Source: Eggerthellaceae bacterium (GTDB taxonomy: Bacteria > Actinomycetota > Coriobacteriia > Coriobacteriales > Eggerthellaceae). Taken from it: a stretch of DNA of 33,720 bases. Below the pieces are notes generated by a model. The model was not told the DNA's origin, did no database searches, and worked only from the letters and a program-made list of their open reading frames with translations. This document shows positions 7,975 through 16,233 of this stretch, piece by piece; positions within the stretch are counted from its first letter, which is position 1, and each line of letters starts with the position of its first letter. The translations under genes were made by a program, and so were the position numbers. The stretch lies in NCBI GenBank assembly GCA_017440565.1, contig JAFSHA010000096.1:1-33720 (forward strand), given 5' to 3'.

Positions 7975-9285
7975 ATGTCAGTGACAGAAAAGCTGAACGG
8001 GTATGGTCCTCTGAACGGTGTCAAGGTCGTCGAACTGTGCGAGTGGGTAGCTGCCCCTGCTACGGTTCGCGTCCTTTCCGAAATGGGTGCAGAAGTCATC
8101 AAGGTTGAGCCGCTTCACGGCGATGCCCAGCGCACCCAGGGCCCAGGCTTCGGCTGCGAGCAAAGCGACATCGAGGATCCCACCATCGACCTCAACAACA
8201 CCAATAAGACCTGGGTTTCCCTCAACCTCAAAACCGAGGAGGGTGCCAAGGTCATGCAGCAGCTCCTTGCCGAGGCTGATGTGTTCGTCAACAACCTGCG
8301 TGACAAGGCTCTTGTCAAGCTCGGTCTTGACTACGAGACGCTGAGCGCCAAATACCCCCAGCTCATCTGGGCGCAAATGCGCGGCTACGGCGAGTTCGGC
8401 CCCGAAAAGGACACCCCGGGCTTCGATGCCGTGTGCTGGGCTGCTCGTGGCGGCGTTGCCAACTGCTTCCGCGAGGACGGCGAGTCCCCCGCCATCCCGC
8501 CGCAGGCGTTCGGCGACTACAACGCAGCCTCCGTTCTCTCCGGCGGCATCCTTGCAGCATTGTTCAACCGCACCCGCACTGGCAAGGGCGAAAAGGTTAC
8601 CTGCAATCTGTATGGCGTAGCCATTTGGGGCGGCAATATCGGCGTTATGGCTTCGCAGTTCGGCGCCCCCTACCCGAAGTCGCGCAAGCGCGTCCCCAAC
8701 CCCTTCAACAACACGTACAAGACTGCCGACGGTGAGTGGATGCTCATCTGCATGCCCCAGTACGACAAGTACTACAACATGATGATGGAAATCACCGGCA
8801 ACGCCGAGCACGTCGATGAGCCCGACACCTGCAATCTGCCGGCGCTCAAAGCCTCTGCCAAGCAACCCGAGGTTATCGGTTGGCTTGAAGCAGCCTTCGT
8901 CACCAAGACCTTCGAGGAATGGGACGAAATCCTGCGCGAGCACGAGGTCCCTCATCAGAAGTGCTTCCGTTATCCCGACATCATTGCCGACGAGGAAGCC
9001 TACGACAACGACTCCCTACGCTGGGTCGAGTATCAGGGCTTTGGAAAGAAGGCGCTGCCCATGTCTCCGCTGCGCTTCGGCGGATATGGCGATCCGCCCA
9101 TCATCCTCTCGAAGCCCGTTGGCTACCACACCGTAGAGGTGCTTTCCGGCTTGGGCTACACGGCTGATGAGATTGCCGCCATGGAGGCAGGCGACGCCAT
9201 TAAGTGCTGGCACGGCCAGGAGCTGCCCGACGTCATCTTCAAGTCGAAGCGTCAGGAAGCCGGAGAGGCACCCTGTAACTGGTAA
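7975..9285 (+). CDS. class III CoA-transferase, FldA/CaiB-like
   Basis: A 436-residue family III CoA-transferase moving CoA between carboxylic acids. The N-terminal domain contains LNGVKVVELCEWVAAPA and GAEVIKVEP. NNLRDKALVKLGLDYETL and MRGYGEFGPEKDTPGFDA follow. The FGDYNAA motif places the conserved catalytic aspartate at Asp181 (the formyl-CoA transferase GDSN position). Overall wording is close to cinnamoyl-CoA:phenyllactate CoA-transferase (FldA) and HadA as I remember them, and less close to CaiB, suggesting an aryl- or branched 2-enoate/2-hydroxy acid pair. That is family-level inference. ATG 7975 follows AAGGAGAG. It has its own terminator at 9328-9357 and precedes the thioesterase gene. 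Confidence 0.9.
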   Translation: MSVTEKLNGYGPLNGVKVVELCEWVAAPATVRVLSEMGAEVIKVEPLHGDAQRTQGPGFGCEQSDIEDPTIDLNNTNKTWVSLNLKTEEGAKVMQQLLAEADVFVNNLRDKALVKLGLDYETLSAKYPQLIWAQMRGYGEFGPEKDTPGFDAVCWAARGGVANCFREDGESPAIPPQAFGDYNAASVLSGGILAALFNRTRTGKGEKVTCNLYGVAIWGGNIGVMASQFGAPYPKSRKRVPNPFNNTYKTADGEWMLICMPQYDKYYNMMMEITGNAEHVDEPDTCNLPALKASAKQPEVIGWLEAAFVTKTFEEWDEILREHEVPHQKCFRYPDIIADEEAYDNDSLRWVEYQGFGKKALPMSPLRFGGYGDPPIILSKPVGYHTVEVLSGLGYTADEIAAMEAGDAIKCWHGQELPDVIFKSKRQEAGEAPCNW

Positions 9286-9327
9286 CGCTTTAAACTACAA
9301 CCTACTTGTTGGAAATGCTTCCAGCAC

Positions 9328-9357
9328 AAAGAAGCGAGGCAATGGCCTCGCTTCTTT
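9328..9357 (+). terminator. strong hairpin terminator after CoA-transferase
   Basis: 13-base perfect arms (9328-9340 and 9345-9357) with a four-base loop, ending in CTTCTTTG. It lies between the CoA-transferase stop codon and the thioesterase ribosome-binding site, so it may allow partial read-through. Confidence 0.75.
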
Positions 9358-9431
9358 GCAAGATGGGTAAACCTCTCGCCTTATATACGTCTCATCCATA
9401 TCTTCAGCCCACAACCGTGAAGGAGAAGGCC

Positions 9432-9917
9432 ATGAAAACACTCAATCCTGCCCATATCGAAGCTCTGTTTGCCCTCATCAACCGGTCTCCCTACTTCGAA
9501 CTCTTGGGAATGAAGCTTGTTGAGATGCGCAGTGGATATTGCAAAGCCATCGTGGATCTTGAGAGAAAGCATCTCAACGCTTTTGGAGGCGTACACGGAG
9601 GCGCATACGCCTCGCTCGTGGATACTGCCGCCTATTGGGCTCTTTATCCCGAATTAGACGAAGATGCGGGCTTCATAACGCTCGACCTTAGCGTGAGTAA
9701 CTTGCGCGCCGTACGTGAGGGACGTATCGTCATCGAGGGTAGCGTAATCAAGCGGGGAAGAAACATCGCGCTTTGCGAGGCATCGGCCTTTGATGAACAG
9801 GGCAGACTACTTGTTCACTGTACCTCCAAGCAGTTTCTAAGCCCTACGCTCCAACCCATGAGCGCAGCCATCCTTGAGCTCGGATGCGACCCCCTACCCC
9901 CGAAGTTCCTCAACTGA
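9432..9917 (+). CDS. PaaI-type hotdog-fold acyl-CoA thioesterase
   Basis: A 161-residue single hotdog domain that hydrolyses acyl- or aryl-CoA to free acid and CoA. The PaaI/YdiI-type signature FGGVHGGAYASLVDTAAYWA places His55-Gly-Gly and Asp64 at the expected active-site helix. A longer frame from 9306 would run through the terminator hairpin. ATG 9432 with AAGGAG six bases upstream is therefore chosen. Position after the CoA-transferase and convergent with an acyl-CoA ligase suggests a release or proofreading role for CoA intermediates of the block; inferred. Confidence 0.85.
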   Translation: MKTLNPAHIEALFALINRSPYFELLGMKLVEMRSGYCKAIVDLERKHLNAFGGVHGGAYASLVDTAAYWALYPELDEDAGFITLDLSVSNLRAVREGRIVIEGSVIKRGRNIALCEASAFDEQGRLLVHCTSKQFLSPTLQPMSAAILELGCDPLPPKFLN

Positions 9918-9969
9918 GTACGCAACGCATAGCGCAGCCGCTTTCCCCAGGCAGAGCGGTCATGCGAAA

Positions 9970-9995
9970 AAGGGCTCGGCGATCGCCGAGCCCTT
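9970..9995. terminator. bidirectional terminator, 26-base perfect palindrome
   Basis: A perfect 26-base palindrome centred on GCGATCGC, flanked by A's on the left and by a TACTTATATA stretch on the right. It sits between the convergent thioesterase (ends 9917) and acyl-CoA ligase (ends 10019). Confidence 0.8.
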
Positions 9996-10018
9996 ACTTA
10001 TATATATGTATGCAAAAG

Positions 10019-11650
10019 CTAGCTCTCGGCACTCATGCGCTCGGCCAGCACGGCAGCCAACTCAAAACGTTTCACCTTGCCGGTGGCCGTATGCGGAATT
10101 TCGTCGATAAGCTCAAGGCGCTCGGGCCACAACCTCTTGGCCACATGCTTTGATGCCAGATACGCCGTCACGTCCTCAAGCTTAGGTTCCATTCCATCAC
10201 AAGCAACCACAAAGGTGCAGATACGCTCGCCCATGCGATCGTCGGGCATGCCAATGGTCGCATGCGCTCCGACACCCGGACATCCCGTGATGTTGTCATC
10301 GATCTCGCGGGCGCAGATATTCTCGCCGCCTCGAATAATGATTTCCTTTTTACGGCCGTTGATTCGGATCCTTCCCTGATCATCATGGCAACAGAGATCT
10401 CCGCTGAAGAACCACCCCTCATCGTCAAGCGCGCGATCGGTACGCTCGCGATCGTTCAGGTAACCGACAAACGTATGCGGACCTCGCGAGATCTCCTCCC
10501 CCTGTACGCCATATTCGACGTCGCGGCCCTCGGCGTCCACCACACGTACCTCAACGCCCTCGAAAGGAACACCCGACCATGCACCGTTCCATGCTAGACA
10601 CTCTGCTGGGGGCACAAATACATGAGGGCAGCTTTCCGTAGAGCCGTACACCTCGCAAAGCAAAAAGCCGTGCTCGCGTGCATGCTGAACCATATACCCC
10701 GGCACAGGAGCACCGCCGCACAAGAACAGCTCAAGCGTCTCGAGCTTGAGGCCCTCGCGATCGCATACGCCCAGCGTGTCGTACACAAACGGCGTAGCAC
10801 CCATGGTCCACGTAACACCCTCCGCGTTCATGAGCTCAACGGCGGCAACGGGATTGAAATCCTGCTGCAAGAAGGTTCGCCCACCTAGCAGCATAGGCGA
10901 GATAACGCCATGGAAAAAGCCCGTAGCATGGTTGAGCGGCGATGCCATAAACATGACATCAGCCTTCGTCCGGCCTGTCCCCTTGGTAAACGTACGCTCG
11001 GAAAACAGCAGGGTGTTATGCGTGAACAGCGCCGCCTTCGGCTTTCCCGTCGTGCCTGACGTAGTGAGGATGCACGCCACGTCATCGGACGCAACCTCAG
11101 GAAACTCGGACAACGGCTCGTAGGATTCGAAGATGTCCTCGAGCGTTGGCAAGTCAGTCTCGCTCGGCTCTCCCTTCTCCAGCACGGCAACGGCCTTGAG
11201 AGAGGGGACATCGCCCCACACATCAAGCGCCTGCTTCTCATAGCTGCACTTGTGGAAGAACGTCGGGCACACGAAAGCGACCGTCGAAACCTGATTCATA
11301 GCATAGCGCAGATCCTCGTCATTGAAAGTGCGCGGCAGCGGGTGCATGACGGCGCCCGCTTTCAGGCACGCCACATACACAATGCAAAACTCGGCCCACG
11401 TGGGCAACTGGAACGACACCACATCGCCAGGCTTCACGCCCTGTTCAACCAGCCATGAAGCCAAACATCCGGCCAGCTCATCGGTCTTGCTATACGTCAA
11501 GCGCGTTCCTTGGTCATCGGCGACATACTCCTCGTCGGCAAAGGTTGCAGCTTGGACATGCCATACATCTCGCAACGTCTCGTGGCCCCAATAACCCATG
11601 TTGTAATAATGCTTCTTACGCTCCTCGTTAACTTTGAGGTCAGTAATCAT
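10019..11650 (-). CDS. AMP-forming acyl-CoA ligase (ANL superfamily, CaiC/FadD-like)
   Basis: A 543-residue acid:CoA ligase forming an acyl-adenylate and then the CoA thioester. Motifs in order: TTSGTTGKPKA (about 196-206, ATP-binding), YGSTES (335-340), FFSGDL (414-419, the adenylate-binding Asp418), NGRKKEIIIRGGENI (431-445, hinge), and TATGKVKRF (521-529) with the adenylation lysine near 525. Full length for the family. ATG 11650 follows AGAGGATTGAG. It lies downstream of an ACAD gene on the same strand with a 152-base gap containing two hairpins. Substrate class (fatty, aryl, carnitine-like) cannot be told from motifs. Confidence 0.92.
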   Translation of the reverse strand: MITDLKVNEERKKHYYNMGYWGHETLRDVWHVQAATFADEEYVADDQGTRLTYSKTDELAGCLASWLVEQGVKPGDVVSFQLPTWAEFCIVYVACLKAGAVMHPLPRTFNDEDLRYAMNQVSTVAFVCPTFFHKCSYEKQALDVWGDVPSLKAVAVLEKGEPSETDLPTLEDIFESYEPLSEFPEVASDDVACILTTSGTTGKPKAALFTHNTLLFSERTFTKGTGRTKADVMFMASPLNHATGFFHGVISPMLLGGRTFLQQDFNPVAAVELMNAEGVTWTMGATPFVYDTLGVCDREGLKLETLELFLCGGAPVPGYMVQHAREHGFLLCEVYGSTESCPHVFVPPAECLAWNGAWSGVPFEGVEVRVVDAEGRDVEYGVQGEEISRGPHTFVGYLNDRERTDRALDDEGWFFSGDLCCHDDQGRIRINGRKKEIIIRGGENICAREIDDNITGCPGVGAHATIGMPDDRMGERICTFVVACDGMEPKLEDVTAYLASKHVAKRLWPERLELIDEIPHTATGKVKRFELAAVLAERMSAES

Positions 11651-11715
11651 CTCAATCCTCTCAGATGTGCGTTTATGCGATCAGAGGAATAGAACGGTGA
11701 AGCTTAAGCGAATAG

Positions 11716-11784
11716 GTTGGCAAAACGGGGGTATCCCAACCACCTCGCATTTCACCGGACATCCCTGGCTGGAGGGGATGCCCG
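11716..11784 (-). other. two hairpins between ACAD2 and acyl-CoA ligase
   Basis: On the minus strand, CCGGGCATCCC pairs with GGGATGTCCGG (about 11754-11784, one G-U pair). Further on, GGTTGG pairs with CCAACC (about 11716-11742). Neither is followed by a U-run, so these may be RNA-processing or attenuation structures rather than classical terminators. Confidence 0.4.
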
Positions 11785-11802
11785 GCGTCGTGCAGACTAA
11801 GT

Positions 11803-12999
11803 CTAGTCGAGGTAGGCGAGCCTACCTCCGTGGCGAAGGCACTCGCGCGCGATGGTGACACGCTGCACCGGCGGTGCACCTTCCTCAAGCCACAAAGCTC
11901 GACAGTCGCGATACAGGCGCTCGGTAGGCCCATAGGGAGAGTCCTCGAAGTAGCCGTCGCCGCCGAAGATCTCGAGCATCTCATCAGACACGCGACGCAC
12001 CGCATCGATCGAGAACAGCTTGCACATGGCAGCCTTCTCATCGACGTAGTCGTTGTGCGGGTCGGCGTCGAAATCCTTTGCGAAGTCGTACACCATGCAA
12101 CGCAGGGCATGTGTGGCGGTTGCCATATCAGCGATCTTCATGCGAATGGCCTGACGAGTGGAAATGGGCTTGCCGAATGTAATGCGATCATTGGCTCGTG
12201 CAATGCTCATCTCGAGCATGCGCTGGCACATTCCCAAGTTGGAGGCGGCAATATGAACGCGCGAGATAGACAGCGAATGGATGGCGATCTCCATACCCTG
12301 GCCCTCCTTGCCGAGCAGGTATTTGGGATCGAGGCGCACGTTCGTAAACTTCAGCCCGGCGTGGCCAGCGCCACGGCAGCCCATCATATGGGGCATGTCG
12401 ACGAGCTCAAAGCCCGGAGCATCCATGGGAACGAAGAAAGCAGACAGTCGCGTGTCCTTGTCGTCATCGGGGTTAGTGACGGCAATGACATAAGCGTACT
12501 GGGAGCAATCGGTGTGCGAGATAAGCCACTTCTCGCCATTGAGCAGGTACGAACCGTCGGGTTGCTTGATAGCGGTGCTGTGGACGTCGGCTCCCGTACC
12601 GCCGGTCTGCTCGGTGAGGGCAAAGCAGGTGAACACCGACTTGTCCTGGAACTTAGGCATGAACTCAGTCTTGAGCTCCTCGCATCCGTATTCATCAAGG
12701 ATGCGCCAGTTCAAATCAGCCGCATAATGCAAGTGCATGCGCATGCCGCCAGGACCACGGCTGAACTCCTCCTGAACCTTCAATATCTCAAGCTCGCTCA
12801 AGTCCCAACCGCCATACTCAGACGGCAATGCGAAACGGTACAGGTCATTCTCCCGAGCAAGATCGAAAAACTCTGCGGGGAATTTATTGGTGCGTTCCAC
12901 CTCCTTCTGCATTTGCTCAAAGGGGCCTTCCGCAAGCGCACGGACTTTCTCAAGATATGAAGCAAAGGCCTCATCGGAGATCTTGGCATTCGGATTCAT
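11803..12999 (-). CDS. acyl-CoA dehydrogenase (ACAD copy 2)
   Basis: A 398-residue ACAD. ALTEQTGGTGADVHSTA takes the place of the usual LTEPxAGSD motif. NGEKWLISHTD, the MMGCRGAGHAGLKFTNVRL flavin-domain segment and IFGGDGYFEDSPYGPTERLYRD follow. LEEGAPPVQR keeps a Glu at the MCAD-type catalytic position. The diverged loops set it apart from the other three ACADs in this window, implying a different substrate. ATG 12999 has GGAGGAGGGCGT directly upstream. It diverges from the crotonase gene over a region with nested inverted repeats and precedes the acyl-CoA ligase on the same strand. Confidence 0.9.
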   Translation of the reverse strand: MNPNAKISDEAFASYLEKVRALAEGPFEQMQKEVERTNKFPAEFFDLARENDLYRFALPSEYGGWDLSELEILKVQEEFSRGPGGMRMHLHYAADLNWRILDEYGCEELKTEFMPKFQDKSVFTCFALTEQTGGTGADVHSTAIKQPDGSYLLNGEKWLISHTDCSQYAYVIAVTNPDDDKDTRLSAFFVPMDAPGFELVDMPHMMGCRGAGHAGLKFTNVRLDPKYLLGKEGQGMEIAIHSLSISRVHIAASNLGMCQRMLEMSIARANDRITFGKPISTRQAIRMKIADMATATHALRCMVYDFAKDFDADPHNDYVDEKAAMCKLFSIDAVRRVSDEMLEIFGGDGYFEDSPYGPTERLYRDCRALWLEEGAPPVQRVTIARECLRHGGRLAYLD

Positions 13000-13313
13000 A
13001 CGCCCTCCTCCTCACTATCTGTTGCCTAACCGTTGCTGCTGGCAATCATAGTACGCCGCAAACGTCCCTTGCGAACTGCAATTATCCAACATCCCAATTG
13101 AAAGATCCTATTGGAGCATAGTCTACGTTAATTCCCCTTGTCTCCAATACACTCAATCTGTCGAATATGGGTGAATCGAGAAACATATTTATTAATTTAT
13201 CCGTAGTAATTTACTTTGACACTCGACAACATACAAGTTACCTCGAACACTTCCGAGGTAAGTACGGATAAATCTGTTCATTGTGTATAAAAGCACAGGA
13301 AAGGGGTTATCAG
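13000..13313. other. divergent intergenic region, ACAD2 / crotonase
   Basis: 314 bases without a gene. The ACAD2-proximal part (13000-13190) shows only its ribosome-binding site. The crotonase-proximal part carries the outer and inner inverted repeats listed separately. A TTGACA (13216-13221) lies between them but I find no -10 at proper spacing; TATAAA at 13286-13291 is an alternative -10 without a good -35. Confidence 0.55.
13195..13273. promoter_or_regulatory. paired operator-like inverted repeat, ATTTATCCGTA / TACGGATAAAT
   Basis: Two perfect inverted 11-base copies at 13195-13205 and 13263-13273, 57 bases apart, carrying the TTATCCGT core shared with 7872-7880 and 26551-26564. They bracket a second inverted repeat, TTACCTCG / CGAGGTAA (13238-13245, 13254-13261). 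The layout suggests a dimeric regulator binding two sites around the promoter. Confidence 0.55.
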
Positions 13314-14192
13314 ATGAGCGTCTACCAGGAAAGCTACCATCTGCCCGAGTTCACCTACGAGTACGAGAAGCTGAAGATCGAGCGCCGCGGCCCGGTTTAC
13401 ATCTGCTCGTTCAACGATGCCCAGAACCTCAACGCCATGTCCTACCAGCAGATGGCGGAGTTCAACGACTTCCTCATCAAGGTTCGCATGGACAAAGACT
13501 GCCGCGTCATCGTGCTCACCGGCGAGGGCAAGTCCTTCTGCGCTGGCTTCAACCTGAATGACCTCGCACTCGATCCGCCGGAGGATATGGGTCGCATCCA
13601 GCGTGACTTCTACATCATGCAGCGTATGTGCTCCGACCAGATCATCAACATGCGTCGCTGCGAGCAGCCCATTATCGGTGCTCTCAAGGGTTACGCCGTC
13701 GGAGGCGGCCTGTCCATCTCCTGCGCTTGCGACATGCGTGTTCTCGGCGAGTCCTTCAAGATGAATGCCGGCTATCTGTCCATCGGCTACACGGGCACCG
13801 ATATGGGCGGCGCATTCTTCCTCCCGAAGATCGTCGGCTACGCACGCGCTGCCGAGATCCTCATGAACCCTGCACGCTTCGACGCCGCCAAGCTTTATGA
13901 GTGGGGCTTCGCCAATCGCGTGGTTGCCGACGACGATGTGCTCGAAACCGCCGTCGCCATGGCTGAGGAGATGTGTGCGGCCACCGCGCCGTTTGGCCTG
14001 CGCCTTACCAAGGAATGCCTGCAGTCCTCTCTCGACGGCACCAGCTTCGAGAACGTCATCAAGATGGAGAACCGCAACCAGGTGCTCGCCTCCAATACCA
14101 ACGATGGCATCATGGGCACCCTCAAGATGAACCCGAAGAATCGCGAAGACGTCAAGGCCAACCCCGAGAAGTACGCCTTCCACAACATGTAG
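13314..14192 (+). CDS. crotonase-family protein (enoyl-CoA hydratase/isomerase-like), atypical active site
   Basis: A 292-residue crotonase fold protein. GKSFCAGFNL (about 72-81) and KGYAVGGGLSISCACD (about 125-140) form the CoA oxyanion-hole region. The two Glu residues that catalyse hydration in classical crotonase (the GGGCE and QPE positions) are not evident: the first is Ser and the second falls in an NAGYLSIG segment. Instead TGTDMGGAFFLP puts Asp163 where 4-chlorobenzoyl-CoA dehalogenase has its catalytic Asp and where some EchA-type proteins have DMG. It could be a hydratase of the EchA subgroup, an isomerase or a hydrolase. ATG 13314 follows AGGAAAGGGG. It has a strong terminator after it. 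Confidence 0.88.
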   Translation: MSVYQESYHLPEFTYEYEKLKIERRGPVYICSFNDAQNLNAMSYQQMAEFNDFLIKVRMDKDCRVIVLTGEGKSFCAGFNLNDLALDPPEDMGRIQRDFYIMQRMCSDQIINMRRCEQPIIGALKGYAVGGGLSISCACDMRVLGESFKMNAGYLSIGYTGTDMGGAFFLPKIVGYARAAEILMNPARFDAAKLYEWGFANRVVADDDVLETAVAMAEEMCAATAPFGLRLTKECLQSSLDGTSFENVIKMENRNQVLASNTNDGIMGTLKMNPKNREDVKANPEKYAFHNM

Positions 14193-14213
14193 GCCCCTTC
14201 GTCCGACAATTTC

Positions 14214-14252
14214 AAGGCCCGAGCGGGAACAATCGCCTCGCTCGGGCCTTTT
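14214..14252 (+). terminator. Rho-independent terminator after crotonase
   Basis: 12-base arms AAGGCCCGAGCG (14214-14225) and CGCTCGGGCCTT (14239-14250) followed by TT. It lies between the crotonase and the flavoprotein gene. Confidence 0.8.
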
Positions 14253-14300
14253 AGCACTTGCGGGCATACCGCCCGCAGCTCATCTGGTAAAGGAGGCGTC

Positions 14301-14918
14301 ATGAGAATACTCGCCATCAATGGCAGCCACCGTCCCGGCAAGGGCACAGCCACGCTTTTGCAAGCCGCTCTCGATGCGGCGAAGGAAGAGGGAGCCGATG
14401 TCGAGTTAATCGAGCTCTCCCAGCTCAACATCGGCTTTTGCGTCGGCTGCAATACCTGCATGGGCAAGCCGCATTGCCCCATCGACGATGACATGCACGA
14501 GGTTGTCTCCAAGATGCTCGAAGCCGACGGCATCGTACTTGGATCTCCCGATTACTTTTCAAATGTCTCATCACGCATGAAAGCGTTCATGGAGCGCACG
14601 CGTCCATTGCATATGATCGAAAACGCGCTGAAGGGAAAAGTCGGAGGCGCCGTGGTAACGGCAGGCCTGCCCGACTGCGGTGCCGAAAAGACGCTCGCGG
14701 AGCTCAATCACTTCTTCGCAATACAGGAAGTGACCGCCGTGAACCCACGTCCTGCGGGTCCGGTAGCAGGAAATGGCCCGATAGCAACCCAATTTGCCGG
14801 GCTGGACGAGACGGGCCGTACTCGATGGCGCAACGTCAAAGCCGATTCCACTGGCTTCGCGTTCGCCAGGCAGCTGGGCAAGGATATGGTGAAGCTCATC
14901 GAGAGGCTTGCGGTTTAA
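14301..14918 (+). CDS. flavodoxin-fold iron-sulfur flavoprotein / NAD(P)H-dependent FMN reductase
   Basis: A 205-residue flavodoxin-like protein. INGSHRPGKGTA near the N-terminus is the FMN phosphate-binding loop of the NADPH-dependent FMN reductase family. CVGCNTCMGKPHC (about 49-61) gives the compact four-cysteine pattern of iron-sulfur flavoproteins (Isf), and GSPDYFSNVSSRMKAFMER is the second flavin-binding segment. It probably carries FMN and perhaps a 4Fe-4S cluster and moves electrons in the cytoplasm. ATG 14301 follows AAAGGAGG. Its place in the block suggests an electron-transfer helper, but such proteins are common and the partner is unknown. Confidence 0.82.
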   Translation: MRILAINGSHRPGKGTATLLQAALDAAKEEGADVELIELSQLNIGFCVGCNTCMGKPHCPIDDDMHEVVSKMLEADGIVLGSPDYFSNVSSRMKAFMERTRPLHMIENALKGKVGGAVVTAGLPDCGAEKTLAELNHFFAIQEVTAVNPRPAGPVAGNGPIATQFAGLDETGRTRWRNVKADSTGFAFARQLGKDMVKLIERLAV

Positions 14919-14955
14919 ACCCGCATGGGATACCCCGAAACTCTTAAGACCCCCT

Positions 14956-14997
14956 CATGCGCCCCGTGCCATCCATCAAAACCGCACGGGGCGCATG
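14956..14997. terminator. bidirectional hairpin between flavoprotein and ACAD3
   Basis: 14-base perfect arms (14956-14969 and 14984-14997) with a 14-base loop, lying between two convergent genes. There is no U-run, but the placement fits a shared transcription barrier. Confidence 0.6.
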
Positions 14998-15002
14998 CAG
15001 GT

Positions 15003-16139
15003 TTAGTAGCTCTTGTCCAAGATCTTTGCAATGACAGTACGCTGGATCTGGTTCGTACCCTCGAAAATCTGGAAGATTTTCGCATCGCGCATCAATTTTT
15101 CAACCGGATAGTCCTTGCTGTACCCGTAGCCGCCAAATACCTGCACGGCATTCGAGGTCACCTCCTGCATGCAATCGGTGACAAACGTCTTAACTATGGC
15201 GCCTTCGAGACGCACCAAATCTCCTGCATCCATCATACGCATTGCGTTGTTTACCAGGCAACGTGAGGCTTCGACCTTGATCGCCATATCCGCCAACAAA
15301 CCCTGCACCAGCTGAAACTCGATGATCGGCTTTCCGAACTGCTTGCGCTGCTTCGCATACGACACCGCCTCATCTAGGGCTCGCTGCATAATGCCAACGC
15401 CAAGGGTCGATATGAAGGCACGAGAGAGATTCAGGGCGTTCAAAGCAATGCTCATGCCCTGCCCTTCGCATCCGATTACGGCGCTTTCGTGGACGCGCAC
15501 GTTCTCCATGACGACTTCACATGTATCCGACAGCCTGAAGCCCATCTTGTGCTCACGCGCCCCCGCGTAAAGCCCCGGGGTTCCCGCGTCAACCAGAAAT
15601 GCCGTGATGCCCTTACCGCCCGCCGCAGGATCTGTCTTGGCGAAGATCACATAGATAGACGCAATGGAGCCGTTGGTGATGAATGTTTTCGTTCCATTGA
15701 GCACATAGTGATCTCCATCTCGTGTGGCGGTTGAGCGCATGGACGCGACATCCGATCCCGCACCAGCCTCGCTCAAACAGAAAGCCGCAAATCCCGGATT
15801 CGTCGCCTCGACGAAATGGCGGGCCTGCTCGGGAGTACCGCTTAGATGGATGTTGCGAAAGGCTACGAAATTGGTCACGAAGGTATCGGCGTACGCCGCA
15901 TCGACTTTCGCCAACTCCTCAAACATCATGGCGCAGGTTTCGTAGTCAAGCCCCATGCCGCCAAACTCCTCGGGAATCTCTACCATGTGAAGCCCCATGT
16001 CAAAACCCCATTTGAACAGCTCGGGCGGGCATTCACCGGCCTCGTCAGCTGCTGCCACATAAGGCTTGATCTCGCTCTCGGCCACATCGCGCACAAGCTC
16101 TATCAGCTCTCGCTGCTCCTCGGTGTACATAAGAGCCAT
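15003..16139 (-). CDS. acyl-CoA dehydrogenase, short-chain/butyryl-CoA type (ACAD copy 3)
   Basis: A 378-residue ACAD with the most canonical sequence of the four. MYTEEQRELIELVRDVAE starts the helical domain. LSEAGAGSDVASM and NGTKTFITNG are the FAD/substrate motifs. RKQFGKPIIEFQLVQGLLADM and VFGGYGYSKDYPVEKLMRDAK follow, and FEGTNQIQR contains the catalytic Glu. It resembles butyryl/short-chain ACADs that use ETF as partner. It is the last gene of the operon etfB-etfA-EMO-NUDIX-MBL-ACAD, so its electrons probably go to this ETF. ATG 16139 follows AGGAGG; a second ATG three codons later is possible. Confidence 0.93.
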   Translation of the reverse strand: MALMYTEEQRELIELVRDVAESEIKPYVAAADEAGECPPELFKWGFDMGLHMVEIPEEFGGMGLDYETCAMMFEELAKVDAAYADTFVTNFVAFRNIHLSGTPEQARHFVEATNPGFAAFCLSEAGAGSDVASMRSTATRDGDHYVLNGTKTFITNGSIASIYVIFAKTDPAAGGKGITAFLVDAGTPGLYAGAREHKMGFRLSDTCEVVMENVRVHESAVIGCEGQGMSIALNALNLSRAFISTLGVGIMQRALDEAVSYAKQRKQFGKPIIEFQLVQGLLADMAIKVEASRCLVNNAMRMMDAGDLVRLEGAIVKTFVTDCMQEVTSNAVQVFGGYGYSKDYPVEKLMRDAKIFQIFEGTNQIQRTVIAKILDKSY

Positions 16140-16192
16140 AACTCCTCCTATTCATCTTTTCAAGACGATCAAAAGCATGCCAAGCGTGCAAG

Positions 16193-16219
16193 TTGCCAAC
16201 TCGCGGAGCGAGTCGGCAA
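16193..16219 (-). other. intergenic hairpin before ACAD3
   Basis: 12-base arms with a 3-base loop and one G-U pair in the 94-base gap between the MBL-fold gene and ACAD3. No U-run follows, so it may stabilise or process mRNA and set a different level for ACAD3 within the operon. Confidence 0.4.
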
Positions 16220-16233
16220 GATCCCCAGATCAA

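Noticed and set aside
7978-8955. 325-codon minus-strand ORF opposite the CoA-transferase
   Set aside because: Shadow of the CoA-transferase reading frame; no family resemblance.
7975-14192. A true carnitine (cai) operon
   Set aside because: CaiA/B/C/D-like families occur, but gene order and strands differ, no CaiT (BCCT) or CaiE is present, and the transferase looks more FldA-like.
13278-14267. 329-codon minus-strand ORF opposite the crotonase gene
   Set aside because: Antisense frame of a clear crotonase; residues are a typical His/Val/Gly-rich shadow of GC-biased codons, with no own ribosome-binding site or motif.
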